Position numbers and translations under genes: made by a program | The notes under the pieces: generated by a model | The model's input: only the letters and a program-made list of their open reading frames with translations | Told to the model about the DNA's origin: nothing | Databases searched by the model: none | Assembly: GCF_000023105.1 (NCBI RefSeq) | Contig: NC_012669.1 | Span: forward strand, 3,845,025 to 3,909,024 | From: Beutenbergia cavernae DSM 12333 | Lineage (GTDB): Bacteria > Actinomycetota > Actinomycetes > Actinomycetales > Beutenbergiaceae | Direction: 5' to 3' | Length of the DNA: 64,000 bases | Shown here: positions 16,793-24,420 of the stretch, piece by piece | How the letters are laid out: every line of letters starts with the position of its first letter | How positions within the stretch are numbered: the stretch's first letter is position 1

Positions 16793-17374
16793 TCAGTCGA
16801 CGCGAGTGAGGGCGCGCCCGCGTCGAGCGACCTTCACGATCACGCGGGACCCGTAGCCAGTGACCGAGAGCACCTGCGCCGCGCGAGCCAAGCTCTCCTC
16901 CACGTCGGAGACCGTGGTCGCGAGTTCCGCGGTCGGTTCGACGGTGGCGACGAGCACGAGGACCTCGTGCTGCGCGATGACGCCGCGGGCGTCGCGCACG
17001 GCACGGGAGGCCTCGAGGTCTGTCGCCGCGGCTCGCGCCACCGCTGCGCCGTCGAGGCGCAGCCGGGAACCGGGTGTCGCGCTCGGCAGGACGACGACTG
17101 CGGACGCTCGGCGCGGCAGGTGCGCGATCAGCCACCACAGAGCGAGGACGCCGATGACCACGGCGGCCGCCGCCGCGACGCCAGTCCACCACGACGCCTC
17201 GAGCGTGTCGGTGACGCCGCCCGCATCCACGGCGTCCGGGGCGTCGACGCCGAGACGGTCGACGGCGCTCGGCCCTGCCCATGCCCAGACGGCGAGGGCG
17301 GCTCCCACCACGAGCAGCGCGAGTCCGAGGACGACGGCGACCGTCCTGTCGACACCGCGCACGCCTCGGCTCAC
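16793..17374 (-). CDS. AmaP-like membrane protein, Asp23 cluster
   Basis: 193 residues. It has two membrane spans (about 12-34 and 62-84) and a C-terminal cytoplasmic domain (VVVLPSATPGSRLRLDGAAVARAAATDL..., EVLVLVATVEPTAELATTVSDVEESL). That domain resembles the anchor protein AmaP, which tethers Asp23 to the membrane in Firmicutes. It is the last gene of a five-gene minus-strand operon and overlaps the preceding gene by 4 nt. The role in envelope stress is inferred from family and neighbours. Confidence 0.75.
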   Translation of the reverse strand: MSRGVRGVDRTVAVVLGLALLVVGAALAVWAWAGPSAVDRLGVDAPDAVDAGGVTDTLEASWWTGVAAAAAVVIGVLALWWLIAHLPRRASAVVVLPSATPGSRLRLDGAAVARAAATDLEASRAVRDARGVIAQHEVLVLVATVEPTAELATTVSDVEESLARAAQVLSVTGYGSRVIVKVARRGRALTRVD

Positions 17375-17976
17375 GGAGTTCCCTCGATCGTCGGAGTCGG
17401 CTCCGGCCGCGGCGGAGAGGTGGTCACGGGCGCCTGGGGTCGGACGCTGATGCGCAGCGGGGCCAGTGGCGCCAGCGCTGCGTGCAGGCGACTCTCGACT
17501 GCTGCCGCGATCTGCGTGTCTCCGGTCGTGCGCACCTGGACGCGCACCCCGCGGCGCGAGGCGACAGTCGAGGCGTGGAGCACGCCAGGAACCTCACGGG
17601 CCTGCGCGGAGGTGAATCGGGCGAGGTCGGCGAGGGGCATCCAGATCCCCGCGTCGCTGCGGAACCGCACGGCGCGACGGGGGCGTCGGGCGAGCCCGGC
17701 GATGAGCAGGGTGAGGCCGAGCAGGCCGACGACAAGCCCGATGGCGCCGACCGCTGACGTCGGCTCCTGCCCGTCGACGGCACGGGCACCAGCCACGAGC
17801 CAGGGGCTGCCGCCGAGCCACCCGAGCCCGACGAGGGCGTCGTGCGCCAGCACCAGGGCGAGCGCGAGGACGGCGACGGCGAGGAGCGGCCCCACGACCG
17901 CCGTCGCACCGGCTCCTCGTGGCGCGGGCGCGGCTGGCAACGGTGCCTGGCGTGGCGCGTGCGGCTGCGACGTCAT
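17371..17976 (-). CDS. DUF6286-type membrane protein, Asp23 cluster
   Basis: 201 residues. A Pro/Ala-rich cytoplasmic N-terminus precedes two membrane spans (about 28-46 and 75-95) and a basic RRPRRAVRFRSDAG linker. The C-terminal domain (VPGVLHASTVASRRGVRVQVRTTGD) resembles the Asp23-binding part of AmaP-like proteins. It overlaps its neighbours by ATGA on both sides. DUF6286 proteins occur almost only in actinobacterial Asp23 operons. Biochemical function is unknown. Confidence 0.75.
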   Translation of the reverse strand: MTSQPHAPRQAPLPAAPAPRGAGATAVVGPLLAVAVLALALVLAHDALVGLGWLGGSPWLVAGARAVDGQEPTSAVGAIGLVVGLLGLTLLIAGLARRPRRAVRFRSDAGIWMPLADLARFTSAQAREVPGVLHASTVASRRGVRVQVRTTGDTQIAAAVESRLHAALAPLAPLRISVRPQAPVTTSPPRPEPTPTIEGTP

Positions 17977-18296
17977 TCGACTCTCCGGGTGGCCGTTGCG
18001 GCCGGGGCGACGACGTCGACCACCGTGAGCTCGATGTGGTCGGGCTGGAGGCCGGCCTCGCGTGGGAGCCGCGACCGCAGGGCGTCGACCACCGCCTGGC
18101 ACACCTCGACGGCCGGTCGTGGCCACTCGATCGCGACGTCGACGTCGATCCGGGCACGGTCACCCGCGATGTCGCACGCGACCCGCGGGGCGTGGGACGT
18201 CGCGACACCCGGTGCGTCGCGCAGCACATGGCGCACCACTTTCCCGAGCGCGCGCTCGGTGACGACCAGCCGGCCGCGGGACGCCGGTGAGGGCAT
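17973..18296 (-). CDS. Asp23/Gls24-like envelope stress protein
   Basis: 107 residues, soluble. The pattern LVVTERALGKVVRHVLRDAPGV ... ARIDVDVAIEWPRPAVEVCQAVVDALRSRL ... HIELTVVDVV follows the Asp23 family (short conserved strand, V-D-V block, helix, terminal strand). ATG 18296 begins one base after the stop of the DUF2273 gene, so translation is probably coupled. It is one of three Asp23-like genes in this operon; the paralogues may form mixed assemblies on the membrane anchor. Confidence 0.75.
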   Translation of the reverse strand: MPSPASRGRLVVTERALGKVVRHVLRDAPGVATSHAPRVACDIAGDRARIDVDVAIEWPRPAVEVCQAVVDALRSRLPREAGLQPDHIELTVVDVVAPAATATRRVE

Positions 18297-18297
18297 C

Positions 18298-18477
18298 TCA
18301 GCCACGGCGTCGGCCGACGAAGATGGCGCGGATGTCGACCTGCCCCGACAGCTGGGCGGCCACGAGCCAGCCCACGGCTCCGAGCACGACCGCCAGCAGG
18401 AAGCCGGTGAAGCCTCCGGTCGTCGCCGCGATCGCCAGCAGGATCCCGGCGATGAGGCCGGTGGAGGGAACGGACAT
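18298..18477 (-). CDS. DUF2273 small membrane protein
   Basis: 59 residues: MSVPSTGLIAGILLAIAA then a second hydrophobic stretch (GFLLAVVLGAVGWLVAAQL) and the polar end VDIRAIFVGRRRG. Two membrane spans with this spacing and its place between Asp23 genes identify the DUF2273 family, a standing component of Asp23 operons. It ends one base before the next gene. A membrane-anchor or pore-like role is only inferred. Confidence 0.8.
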   Translation of the reverse strand: MSVPSTGLIAGILLAIAATTGGFTGFLLAVVLGAVGWLVAAQLSGQVDIRAIFVGRRRG

Positions 18478-18489
18478 GGGAACTCCTCG

Positions 18490-18939
18490 TCACGTGGTGG
18501 ACGTCGGGGCCGGGTCGGCCGGCGTGGCGGGGCCGCGCGTGGTTGCTCCGGCGGCGTCGGCCACCGGGGGGATCGGGACGACGTCGTCGATGTGGACGTC
18601 GATCCGGAGCGAGGTCTCGGTGCGTAGCGCCTCCCGCACAAGGGCCACGACCTCAGGCACCGCCGTGTCCATGCTCAGGACCAGGTGCACCTCGACGCGG
18701 TCCTCACGCAGTCGGACGCCGGGCACCCGTCGGCCCGGCAGGTACGTCGCCACCTCACCGAACGGGCCCGGTGAGATGTCGACGACGCCGGGCACATCGC
18801 GCACGAGGCGGAGGACCCGATCGGCCGGCTCCTCCTCGAGCGCGGCCGCGAGAGGTGCGCCGCGCCCCGCTGGCACCGGTGGGATCGGCGCCGGGACCGC
18901 CGGCGCCGCCGGCGGGCTCGGGATGTCGGACGGGGTCAC
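18490..18939 (-). CDS. Asp23-related protein with Pro/Ala-rich N-terminus
   Basis: 149 residues. A low-complexity leader (SPPAAPAVPAPIPPVP) is followed by an Asp23-like core: RVLRLVRDVPGVVDISPGP, RVEVHLVLSMDTAVPEVVALV, and the terminal SLRIDVHIDDV strand. It overlaps the first Asp23 gene by 4 nt. The core is shorter and more diverged than the classical Asp23 domain, so a specialised partner role is possible. Confidence 0.65.
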   Translation of the reverse strand: MTPSDIPSPPAAPAVPAPIPPVPAGRGAPLAAALEEEPADRVLRLVRDVPGVVDISPGPFGEVATYLPGRRVPGVRLREDRVEVHLVLSMDTAVPEVVALVREALRTETSLRIDVHIDDVVPIPPVADAAGATTRGPATPADPAPTSTT

Positions 18940-19433
18940 TGGACCCTCGCCGGCGTGTTCTCCTCCTGCCCACCCTGGTCGCGCTGGCCACCCTGATTGC
19001 GCGGGGCGGGCGCCGGCTCCTCGTCGGGGATGTAGACGTCGTGCACGGTGATGTTGACCTCGGTCACCCCGAGACCCGTCATCCGTTCGATGGAGCTCAC
19101 CACGCTGCGGCGCACGGCCTGCGCGAGGTCGGCGATCGAGACGCCGTAGTCCGCCACGAGGTCGAGATCGACCGCGGCCTGGCGCTCGCCCACCTCGACG
19201 CTGACGCCCTGGTTCTCCTGCCCCGGGACGAAGTCCCTGATCGCCCCCGCGAACCGGCCGCCGCCTCCGAGCTCATGAACTCCGGACACGTTGCGCGCGG
19301 CGATCCCCGCGATCTTGGTGACGACCTGATCGGCGATCGTCGTCGTGCCGCCGCCGTCCGACGGGGCCGTCCCCGCCTCGGGCGACGTCGCCCCGGCGCG
19401 TGTCACCGTCGGGCGCTCGCTCTTCTCGGCCAT
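18936..19433 (-). CDS. Asp23/Gls24 family envelope stress response protein
   Basis: 165 residues. The central domain TTIADQVVTKIAGIAARNVSGVHEL, SVEVGERQAAVDLDLVADYGVSIADLAQAVRRSV and MTGLGVTEVNITVHDVYIP is a clear Asp23 domain. The C-terminus is Gln/Gly/Pro-rich and disordered. Of two in-frame ATGs, 19433 is chosen because AAGGAG lies 6 nt upstream, whereas ATG 19439 directly abuts it. It is the first gene of the five-gene cluster and divergent from the ECF sigma gene, whose product may drive it. Confidence 0.88.
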   Translation of the reverse strand: MAEKSERPTVTRAGATSPEAGTAPSDGGGTTTIADQVVTKIAGIAARNVSGVHELGGGGRFAGAIRDFVPGQENQGVSVEVGERQAAVDLDLVADYGVSIADLAQAVRRSVVSSIERMTGLGVTEVNITVHDVYIPDEEPAPAPRNQGGQRDQGGQEENTPARVQ

Positions 19434-19570
19434 GGCCATCTCCTTCGATCCTTGACGCTCTGGTCGCGTCCCACGTGTCATCTATGAGTGCCGAGTCGCA
19501 CCAGATCGTCACGCGCCTCTCGGGGTGAACTTCTCCGCCGTCTCCGGGTGTGCAGCACGAGGCGCGGCCT

Positions 19571-19576
19571 TACCGT
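19571..19576 (+). promoter_or_regulatory. -10 box (TACCGT) of the ECF sigma gene
   Basis: TACCGT is followed by 6 nt and then ATG 19583, without a ribosome binding site, consistent with a leaderless transcript. Confidence 0.45.
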
Positions 19577-19582
19577 CGACAG

Positions 19583-20140
19583 ATGTCCGAGACCGCGCCG
19601 CGCGCCGTCTCGGACGCCGCGCTCGCCCGGCGCGCCGCGCTCGGTGACCGGGACGCGTTCGCGCAGCTCGCAGACCGGCACGGCCCGGCGCTCTACCGGT
19701 ACGTGCGCCGCCTCGTCCGCGACGACGACCAAGCCGCGGACTGCCTGCAGGAGACGTTCCTCGCCGCGTGGATGTCGCTGCCGGGGTTCCGCGGCGACTC
19801 GACGGTGCGGACGTGGCTCTTCGGCGTCGCGACGCGCCAGGTCTACCGCTTCCGGTCGCGATGGGTGCGCTACCACGACCCGCTGCCCGAGGACCTCGCG
19901 CTCGTCGACCCCGGCGCACGGCCGGAGGACATCGCTGTCGCGGCCGGACTCCTGACGGCGTTGGAGGCGGGTCTGCGACGATTGCCCCCGACGCAGCGCG
20001 CATGCTGGCTCCTGCGAGAGGTCGAGGAGCTCAGCTACGAGGAGATCGCACTCGTGCTCGGGACGAGCACGGGGGCCGTCCGGGGCCAGCTGCACCGCGC
20101 CCGCGGCGCACTGTCGACGATGCTGGAGGAGTGGCGATGA
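19583..20140 (+). CDS. ECF-type RNA polymerase sigma factor
   Basis: 185 residues with both conserved sigma regions. Region 2 contains FAQLADRHGPALYRYVRRLV and DDQAADCLQETFLAAW; region 4 is LRRLPPTQRACWLLREVEELSYEEIALVLGTSTGAVRGQLHRAR with the helix-turn-helix. No anti-sigma gene with a zinc finger follows. Instead an Asp23-like protein is encoded with an ATGA overlap. Divergent placement next to the Asp23 operon suggests that this sigma factor controls envelope-stress genes, including that operon. Confidence 0.92.
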   Translation: MSETAPRAVSDAALARRAALGDRDAFAQLADRHGPALYRYVRRLVRDDDQAADCLQETFLAAWMSLPGFRGDSTVRTWLFGVATRQVYRFRSRWVRYHDPLPEDLALVDPGARPEDIAVAAGLLTALEAGLRRLPPTQRACWLLREVEELSYEEIALVLGTSTGAVRGQLHRARGALSTMLEEWR

Positions 20141-20595
20141 GTCCGCGAAGCGACCAGACGTCGCGGCTCGCGGCGGCGACGTCGATGCTGCGAGAGCACA
20201 CCGACGACGGCTGGATCCATGCACGCCCCACGGTGCTCGAGCGCCTCCGAGGCGCCATCCGCCCCTCGCAGGAGCTGCGCGGCCGGACCGACGACGGCGA
20301 CGCCTACGCGGTCTCCGCCAGCGTCGTGGAGCAGCGGCTGCGGCACCGGGTCGACGACGGCGAGCGCGTCGCGGTCTCGAGGACCGCCTTCACCGCTGAC
20401 GACGACGGCCGGCTGACGTCCGTCGCGCTGCACGTCGTGGTCAGGTTCGGCGAACCGGTGCTCGCCCTCGGCGAGGACGTGCGCACGATCGCGCGCGCGG
20501 AGCTCGAGCGGATCCTCGGCCCCCACGCGGGACGGGCGGAGATCCTCGTGGACATCGCCGTCACGGACGTCACGGACGACCCCTCGGACCTCTGA
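20137..20595 (+). CDS. Asp23-like protein coupled to the ECF sigma factor
   Basis: 152 residues, soluble. After a polar N-terminus (DQTSRLAAATSMLREHTDDG) come VSASVVEQRLRHRVDDGERVAV, SVALHVVVRFGEPVLALGEDVRTIARAELERILG and the terminal AEILVDIAVTDV, the strand-helix-strand order of Asp23 proteins. The ATG overlaps the sigma stop, so both are made together. It may act as a sensor or antagonist of the sigma factor, but no zinc motif or membrane span is present. That role is inference. Confidence 0.6.
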   Translation: MSPRSDQTSRLAAATSMLREHTDDGWIHARPTVLERLRGAIRPSQELRGRTDDGDAYAVSASVVEQRLRHRVDDGERVAVSRTAFTADDDGRLTSVALHVVVRFGEPVLALGEDVRTIARAELERILGPHAGRAEILVDIAVTDVTDDPSDL

Positions 20596-20645
20596 CCGCG
20601 CGAAAGGCTCGCCAGTTCCGCTGGTCACCGACGCACGCGCCGCGG

Positions 20646-21380
20646 CTAGGTGAGCTCCCCGCGCGCGATGCTGTCTCCCGAGTGCGCGGGGTCGCCGTCG
20701 AGCGGTTCCGCTGAGACGTCGACGATGGCGAAGTCGTCGAGATCGATGCCGTCCGGGATGTCGAAGCGCCCGGTGGTCCCGGTGAGGACCCCGAGGCTGA
20801 TGAGTCGTTCGAGGTCGGACGAGATCAGCCAGACCTCCCGATAGCCCTCGTCCGGCGCTGTGGCGAGATCGACGGCGAGCACCCGCCCTTGGCCCTCGAC
20901 CTCCAGGTCGGCGCGGCCCGCATCGTCCCAGCCGGGCAGAGGCACCAGCTCGGCCGTGGCGATGATCTCCGCGGGGCCGGGTCGGAGGGCGCGTTCGACG
21001 AGGACGGCGCCGATCGCGCCGACGGCGAAGGCGGCCGCCGCGATCCATGCGGTGGGTCGTCGCCACCACGCTCTGGGTCGGGTCTCCGCTGCGGGGTCGC
21101 CGCCATCGCCGTCGGGTCGGCCCGTGGTGGGTGGTGGCGCCGCACCGTCCGGCTGAGCGGAGGGGGCACTGAGCGCGAGCTCCGCGGCGATGCGATCCCA
21201 GACATGGGGCGCGGGTGTCGCGAGCTCACCGGATCGCATGCGTCCGGCTTCGGCGATGCGGCGGAGAGCAGCGAGCTCCTCCTGGCACTCGTCGCAGGAG
21301 TCGACGTGGAGATGCGCGTCGTCGGGCATGGTGCCGTCGACCGCCCACGCCGAGAGGTCCTCGCGGTCAGGATGTGACAT
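20646..21380 (-). CDS. Anti-sigma factor, RskA-like
   Basis: 244 residues. The N-terminal zinc-binding anti-sigma motif H25-x3-C29-x2-C32 (HVDSCDEC) and a helix rich in Ala/Arg are followed by a single membrane span (about 109-130) and an extracytoplasmic RskA-type domain (ELVPLPGWDDAGRADL..., YREVWLISSDLERLISLGVL, FAIVDVSAEPLDG). The start overlaps the sigma gene by 14 nt. Membrane-bound RskA proteins hold SigK-like factors until regulated proteolysis releases them. Confidence 0.9.
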   Translation of the reverse strand: MSHPDREDLSAWAVDGTMPDDAHLHVDSCDECQEELAALRRIAEAGRMRSGELATPAPHVWDRIAAELALSAPSAQPDGAAPPPTTGRPDGDGGDPAAETRPRAWWRRPTAWIAAAAFAVGAIGAVLVERALRPGPAEIIATAELVPLPGWDDAGRADLEVEGQGRVLAVDLATAPDEGYREVWLISSDLERLISLGVLTGTTGRFDIPDGIDLDDFAIVDVSAEPLDGDPAHSGDSIARGELT

Positions 21381-21951
21381 CGGGCACCTCCAACGTCGAG
21401 CGCAGGCGTTCGAGGCTCCTGCGGAGGTGACTCTTGACGGTCCCCAGGGGAAGACCGGTGTGCGCTGCGATCTCGGTGTGCGTCAGCTGCTCGTAGAACG
21501 CCAGGGCGACGACGCGGCGCTGGGGCTCGGGCAGCCGGCCGAGGGCATCGGTGATGATCACGGAGTCGAGGACCTGAGTGACGTTCTCCGCGTGACCGTC
21601 GCCGGCGGCCGGGGAAGCCTCGACGGCACGGCGTTCGCGGGCCCGGACCTCGAACGCGTCGGCGATGCGTCGCCTCGTGATCCCGACGAGCCACGCCGGA
21701 AGCGGCCCGAGATCGGATCGGTAGGAGGTTCGGCTCCGCCACGCCGACACGAAGACCTGCTGCGTCACGTCCTCCGCCTCCGCTACGTTGCCCAGCGCCC
21801 GCACGGCGAGCGTGTACACGAGTGGTGACCACCGGTCGTAGGCGATCCTCACGGCGTCCGGGTCACCGTCGCTGAAGGCAGTCTCGAGCTCGGCGTCCTC
21901 GTCGACGACGATCACCTCCGGGCATCCGCGGCCGTGCGCATGCTGGTGCAC
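21367..21951 (-). CDS. ECF sigma factor, SigK/SigL-like
   Basis: About 194 residues. Region 2 is DAVRIAYDRWSPLVYTLAVRALGN with AEDVTQQVFVSAW; region 4 is LGRLPEPQRRVVALAFYEQLTHTEIAAHTGLPLGTVKSHLRRSLERLR. The start is uncertain. GTG 21951 has AGGA nearby and lies 5 nt after the upstream stop, but gives a His-rich N-terminus. GTG 21915 gives a more typical N-terminus but no usable ribosome binding site. The next gene is its RskA-like anti-sigma partner. In mycobacteria SigK controls fasciclin-domain proteins; a fasciclin gene is divergent just upstream here. Confidence 0.88.
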   Translation of the reverse strand: MHQHAHGRGCPEVIVVDEDAELETAFSDGDPDAVRIAYDRWSPLVYTLAVRALGNVAEAEDVTQQVFVSAWRSRTSYRSDLGPLPAWLVGITRRRIADAFEVRARERRAVEASPAAGDGHAENVTQVLDSVIITDALGRLPEPQRRVVALAFYEQLTHTEIAAHTGLPLGTVKSHLRRSLERLRSTLEVPDVTS

Positions 21952-21956
21952 CAGTC

Positions 21957-22628
21957 CTAGATACCCGAGAGCGTAGCGGTCACGAGCACGTTGCTGAGGT
22001 AGCTCTGGGCGGAGTCGTCCCAGACCCCTCCGCAGGTGATGAGGATCAGGTGCGGAGGGCCGGAGCGGACGAAGTACGGGCCGAGGTCCAGACCGTCCTT
22101 CTCCAGCAACTCCACCGCCGTCACCGTGAACGAGGCAGCCGTCCCGTCGTCGAGCTCCACGTCGATCCGCATCCCGGGTTCGGCGTCGGTGAGCGTCGAG
22201 AACGGGCCGAACGGGGTGATGTAGGACCCTGCATGCGCGACGATGACGGACGACCCGGCTTCGCTCGGGGCCGGGCCGAACCGGTACCACCCGGCACGCA
22301 GGGCATCGGGCGGCACCTCGACCTGGCCGTCCGGAGCCACACCAACGGGGTCGACCGGGACCGCGATCTCGAGCTCGTCCACCGTGACCCGCACCGGCGC
22401 GGCTGCGTCGTCCGCCCGGTCCAGCACCGTCGCATCCTGAACCGGCGGATCCTCGGTCGCGACGTCCCCAGGCCCGACGGCGGTGGCGGTCGGTGAAGCC
22501 GGAGAGCTGGCGCTGCTGCCGTCGCCGAGCGTCTCCGGAACCGGTCCCGACGCCGAGTCCGTCGTCGCACAGGAGACGAGCGACGCGGCCGCGAGGGTGC
22601 CGGCGAGCACCCTCACGGCCGCGCGCAA
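21957..22628 (-). CDS. Class F-like sortase with atypical active site and a possible lipobox
   Basis: About 223 residues. The N-terminus (VLAGTLAAASLVSC) could be a lipoprotein signal with Cys20, instead of the usual uncleaved anchor. The sortase fold shows EIAVPVDPVGV, SVIVAHAGSYITPFG (His132) and LILITCGG (Cys199). At Cys+12, where the catalytic Arg of class F enzymes is expected, there is Leu211 (SYLSNVLV). The start is TTG 22628, with GTG codons at 22616 and 22610 as alternatives; no clear ribosome binding site is seen. It lies between a DUF4397 gene and the sigma factor in one operon. Confidence 0.8.
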   Translation of the reverse strand: MRAAVRVLAGTLAAASLVSCATTDSASGPVPETLGDGSSASSPASPTATAVGPGDVATEDPPVQDATVLDRADDAAAPVRVTVDELEIAVPVDPVGVAPDGQVEVPPDALRAGWYRFGPAPSEAGSSVIVAHAGSYITPFGPFSTLTDAEPGMRIDVELDDGTAASFTVTAVELLEKDGLDLGPYFVRSGPPHLILITCGGVWDDSAQSYLSNVLVTATLSGI

Positions 22629-22645
22629 CGACGGCCGGTCGGCGG

Positions 22646-23467
22646 TCAGCGGGCGTCCTTCGACGTCCGGCGCAGCACACCCGCCACGACGACCGCCACC
22701 AGCACGAGTCCGATCGCGGCGATGGTGAACACCGTGGTCCCGGACGGCCCCGAGGGCACCTGGACCTGCCCCGTCGGGACGCCGCCGGGCGGGGAGTGGA
22801 GTCCCTCGACCGTCTGCGTCGCGAGGGCGAGGTTGCCGGCCTCGAGGCTCCCCCAGGCGTAGACCACCGTGAGCGCGCCCTCGGCCACAGTCACGTCGGC
22901 CGGGCCGATCACCGGATCGGTTGTCCCGGTCGCCGCGACGGAAGCGCTGACCGTGCCGGCCGGGAGGTCGAGCGACTGCTCGCCGCCGTTCTCCAGGGCG
23001 GTCATGACGGCCTCTCCGCCCGCGAGGACGTCGACCGCCGGAGCGGCCGCGACGTGGCGCACGGTGAGCCTGCCCTGCCCGGCCTCCGTGGCCGAGGTGT
23101 CGTTGGTGAACAGTGCAGCGGTCGGTTCACCGGCGGCGTCCAGGAACGCTGCCGCGGTGTAGTTGCCGCCGGCCTCCAGCGGCAGGTCGACCGGCCCGAT
23201 CACCGGGGCGCTGGCGTCGGCCGCGTCGGCGGCGGTGATGGCCACGGTGTAGGTGCCGGCGGGCAGCTCCAGCGGACCGGCGAGCTCGCCGGGCTGGAAG
23301 TCGTCGAGCGTCAGCTCGTCGTTGACGTAGACGTCGACCGGGGTGTCGGGAACGCCGTGCAGCACGGAAAGCATGGCCGGTGAGGACCCCTGAGCCGCGG
23401 CTGGCCCGGCGGCCAAGCCCATGGCTGCGGCGGCGAGGACAACCGGGATGACGTGCACTCTTCGCAT
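22646..23467 (-). CDS. Exported DUF4397 protein with C-terminal membrane anchor
   Basis: 273 residues. A signal peptide (cut near GPAAAQG, about 26) is followed by two beta-rich DUF4397 repeats: SVLHGVPDTPVDVYVNDEL... and TVRHVAAAPAVDVLAGGE..., each with an LPAGTY/LPAGTV element. A C-terminal span (VFTIAAIGLVLVAVVVAGVL) and a basic tail end the protein. There is no LPXTG. GGAGGAG lies just before ATG 23467. It is first in the operon with the sortase, sigma factor and anti-sigma. DUF4397 proteins are cell-surface proteins of unknown function. Confidence 0.85.
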   Translation of the reverse strand: MRRVHVIPVVLAAAAMGLAAGPAAAQGSSPAMLSVLHGVPDTPVDVYVNDELTLDDFQPGELAGPLELPAGTYTVAITAADAADASAPVIGPVDLPLEAGGNYTAAAFLDAAGEPTAALFTNDTSATEAGQGRLTVRHVAAAPAVDVLAGGEAVMTALENGGEQSLDLPAGTVSASVAATGTTDPVIGPADVTVAEGALTVVYAWGSLEAGNLALATQTVEGLHSPPGGVPTGQVQVPSGPSGTTVFTIAAIGLVLVAVVVAGVLRRTSKDAR

Positions 23468-23538
23468 GACTCCTCCATCAACTGGTCCCGCGGTGAGCGG
23501 ATCTACGGACACCCCTACTACAGGCGGAGGGCGGCGAT

Positions 23539-23564
23539 CGGATGCAGGAGTTCGGGTGCATCCG
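23539..23564. promoter_or_regulatory. Mirrored -35-like elements between the DUF4397 and fasciclin genes
   Basis: CGGATGCA (23539-23546) and its exact complement TGCATCCG (23557-23564) are 10 nt apart. On each strand TGCATCCG faces outward, toward its own gene, and resembles the CCATCC-type -35 of SigK-dependent promoters. Candidate -10 elements lie 15 nt further on (CGGAAG on +, CTGTAG on -). Confidence 0.5.
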
Positions 23565-23655
23565 TGGTGGCGGTTCGCCCGGAAGAGTAGATGGACGCAC
23601 GACCGGCGTCCGGTGGCCACGGCCACCTCCACCGTGTGGATGACGAAGGGACTCG

Positions 23656-24300
23656 ATGATGAAGCTTCGACGCGCACTCGTTTCCGTGGGCCTCGGCGTG
23701 GTCGCGCTGACGGGCGCCACGCTCGTCGCCTCGCCCGCCGCTGCGGCACCTGCCGGGACGACGAGCCTCGCGGCCGTGCTTGCGGCTGACGGAGACACGT
23801 TCGATCGCCACTGGTACGACTTCGACATCGCCGACCAGGCGATCGCCGCGGTGCTTCAGGCCAAGCCCGACAGCCCTGTGGCCGTGCTCGCGGACGGCTC
23901 GGTCCCCCTGACCGCGTTCCTCCCGAACGACCGAGCGTTCCAGCTGCTCGCCCTGGACCTGACCCATCAGTGGCTGCGCACCGAGGAGCAGGTTCTCACC
24001 GCCGTGGCCGGGGCGGTCGGCATCGACGCCGTCGAGCAGGTGCTGCTGTACCACGTGGTTCCCGGCGTGACGATCGACTCCGGCACGGCGCTTCGATCGG
24101 ACGACGCCGTGCTGACCACCGCGCAGGGCGCGACGTTCCGCGTCGACGTCCTCAGCCGATGGTTCTCGCTCGTCCGGCTCGTCGATCAGGACCCCGACGC
24201 TTTCAACCCGTTCCTGATTCGAAGCAAGCTGGACATCAACGAGGGCAACGTTCAGATCGCCCACGGCATCACGGCCGTCCTCCGTCCGATCAACCTGTAG
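23656..24300 (+). CDS. Secreted fasciclin-domain (FAS1) protein
   Basis: 214 residues. A signal peptide (MMKLRRALVSVGLGVVALTG, cut near AAAAP) is followed by one FAS1 domain: the H1 region PLTAFLPNDRAFQLLALDL, the H2 region QVLLYHVVPGVTI, and the end IAHGITAVLRPINL. Relatives include mycobacterial MPT70/MPT83, which depend on SigK. This gene is divergent from an operon carrying a SigK-like factor. GAAGGG precedes ATG 23656 (ATG 23659 is also possible). It is probably an adhesion or surface-stress protein. Confidence 0.9.
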   Translation: MMKLRRALVSVGLGVVALTGATLVASPAAAAPAGTTSLAAVLAADGDTFDRHWYDFDIADQAIAAVLQAKPDSPVAVLADGSVPLTAFLPNDRAFQLLALDLTHQWLRTEEQVLTAVAGAVGIDAVEQVLLYHVVPGVTIDSGTALRSDDAVLTTAQGATFRVDVLSRWFSLVRLVDQDPDAFNPFLIRSKLDINEGNVQIAHGITAVLRPINL

Positions 24301-24308
24301 CGGTGCAC

Positions 24309-24346
24309 GGGCGGCGGGCCGGGTGTTCTCGGCCGGCCCGCTGCCC
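24309..24346 (+). terminator. Stem-loop terminator after the fasciclin gene
   Basis: A 14-bp stem with one G-T pair (24309-24322 with 24333-24346) and a 10-nt loop begins 9 nt after the stop codon. Confidence 0.65.
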
Positions 24347-24420
24347 AGCGCCATCGGCGGGCGAGTCGGAGCCGCCTTCGCCTCGGGTCAGGTGGGCCGC
24401 CGTCAGGCAGAATGACTCAG

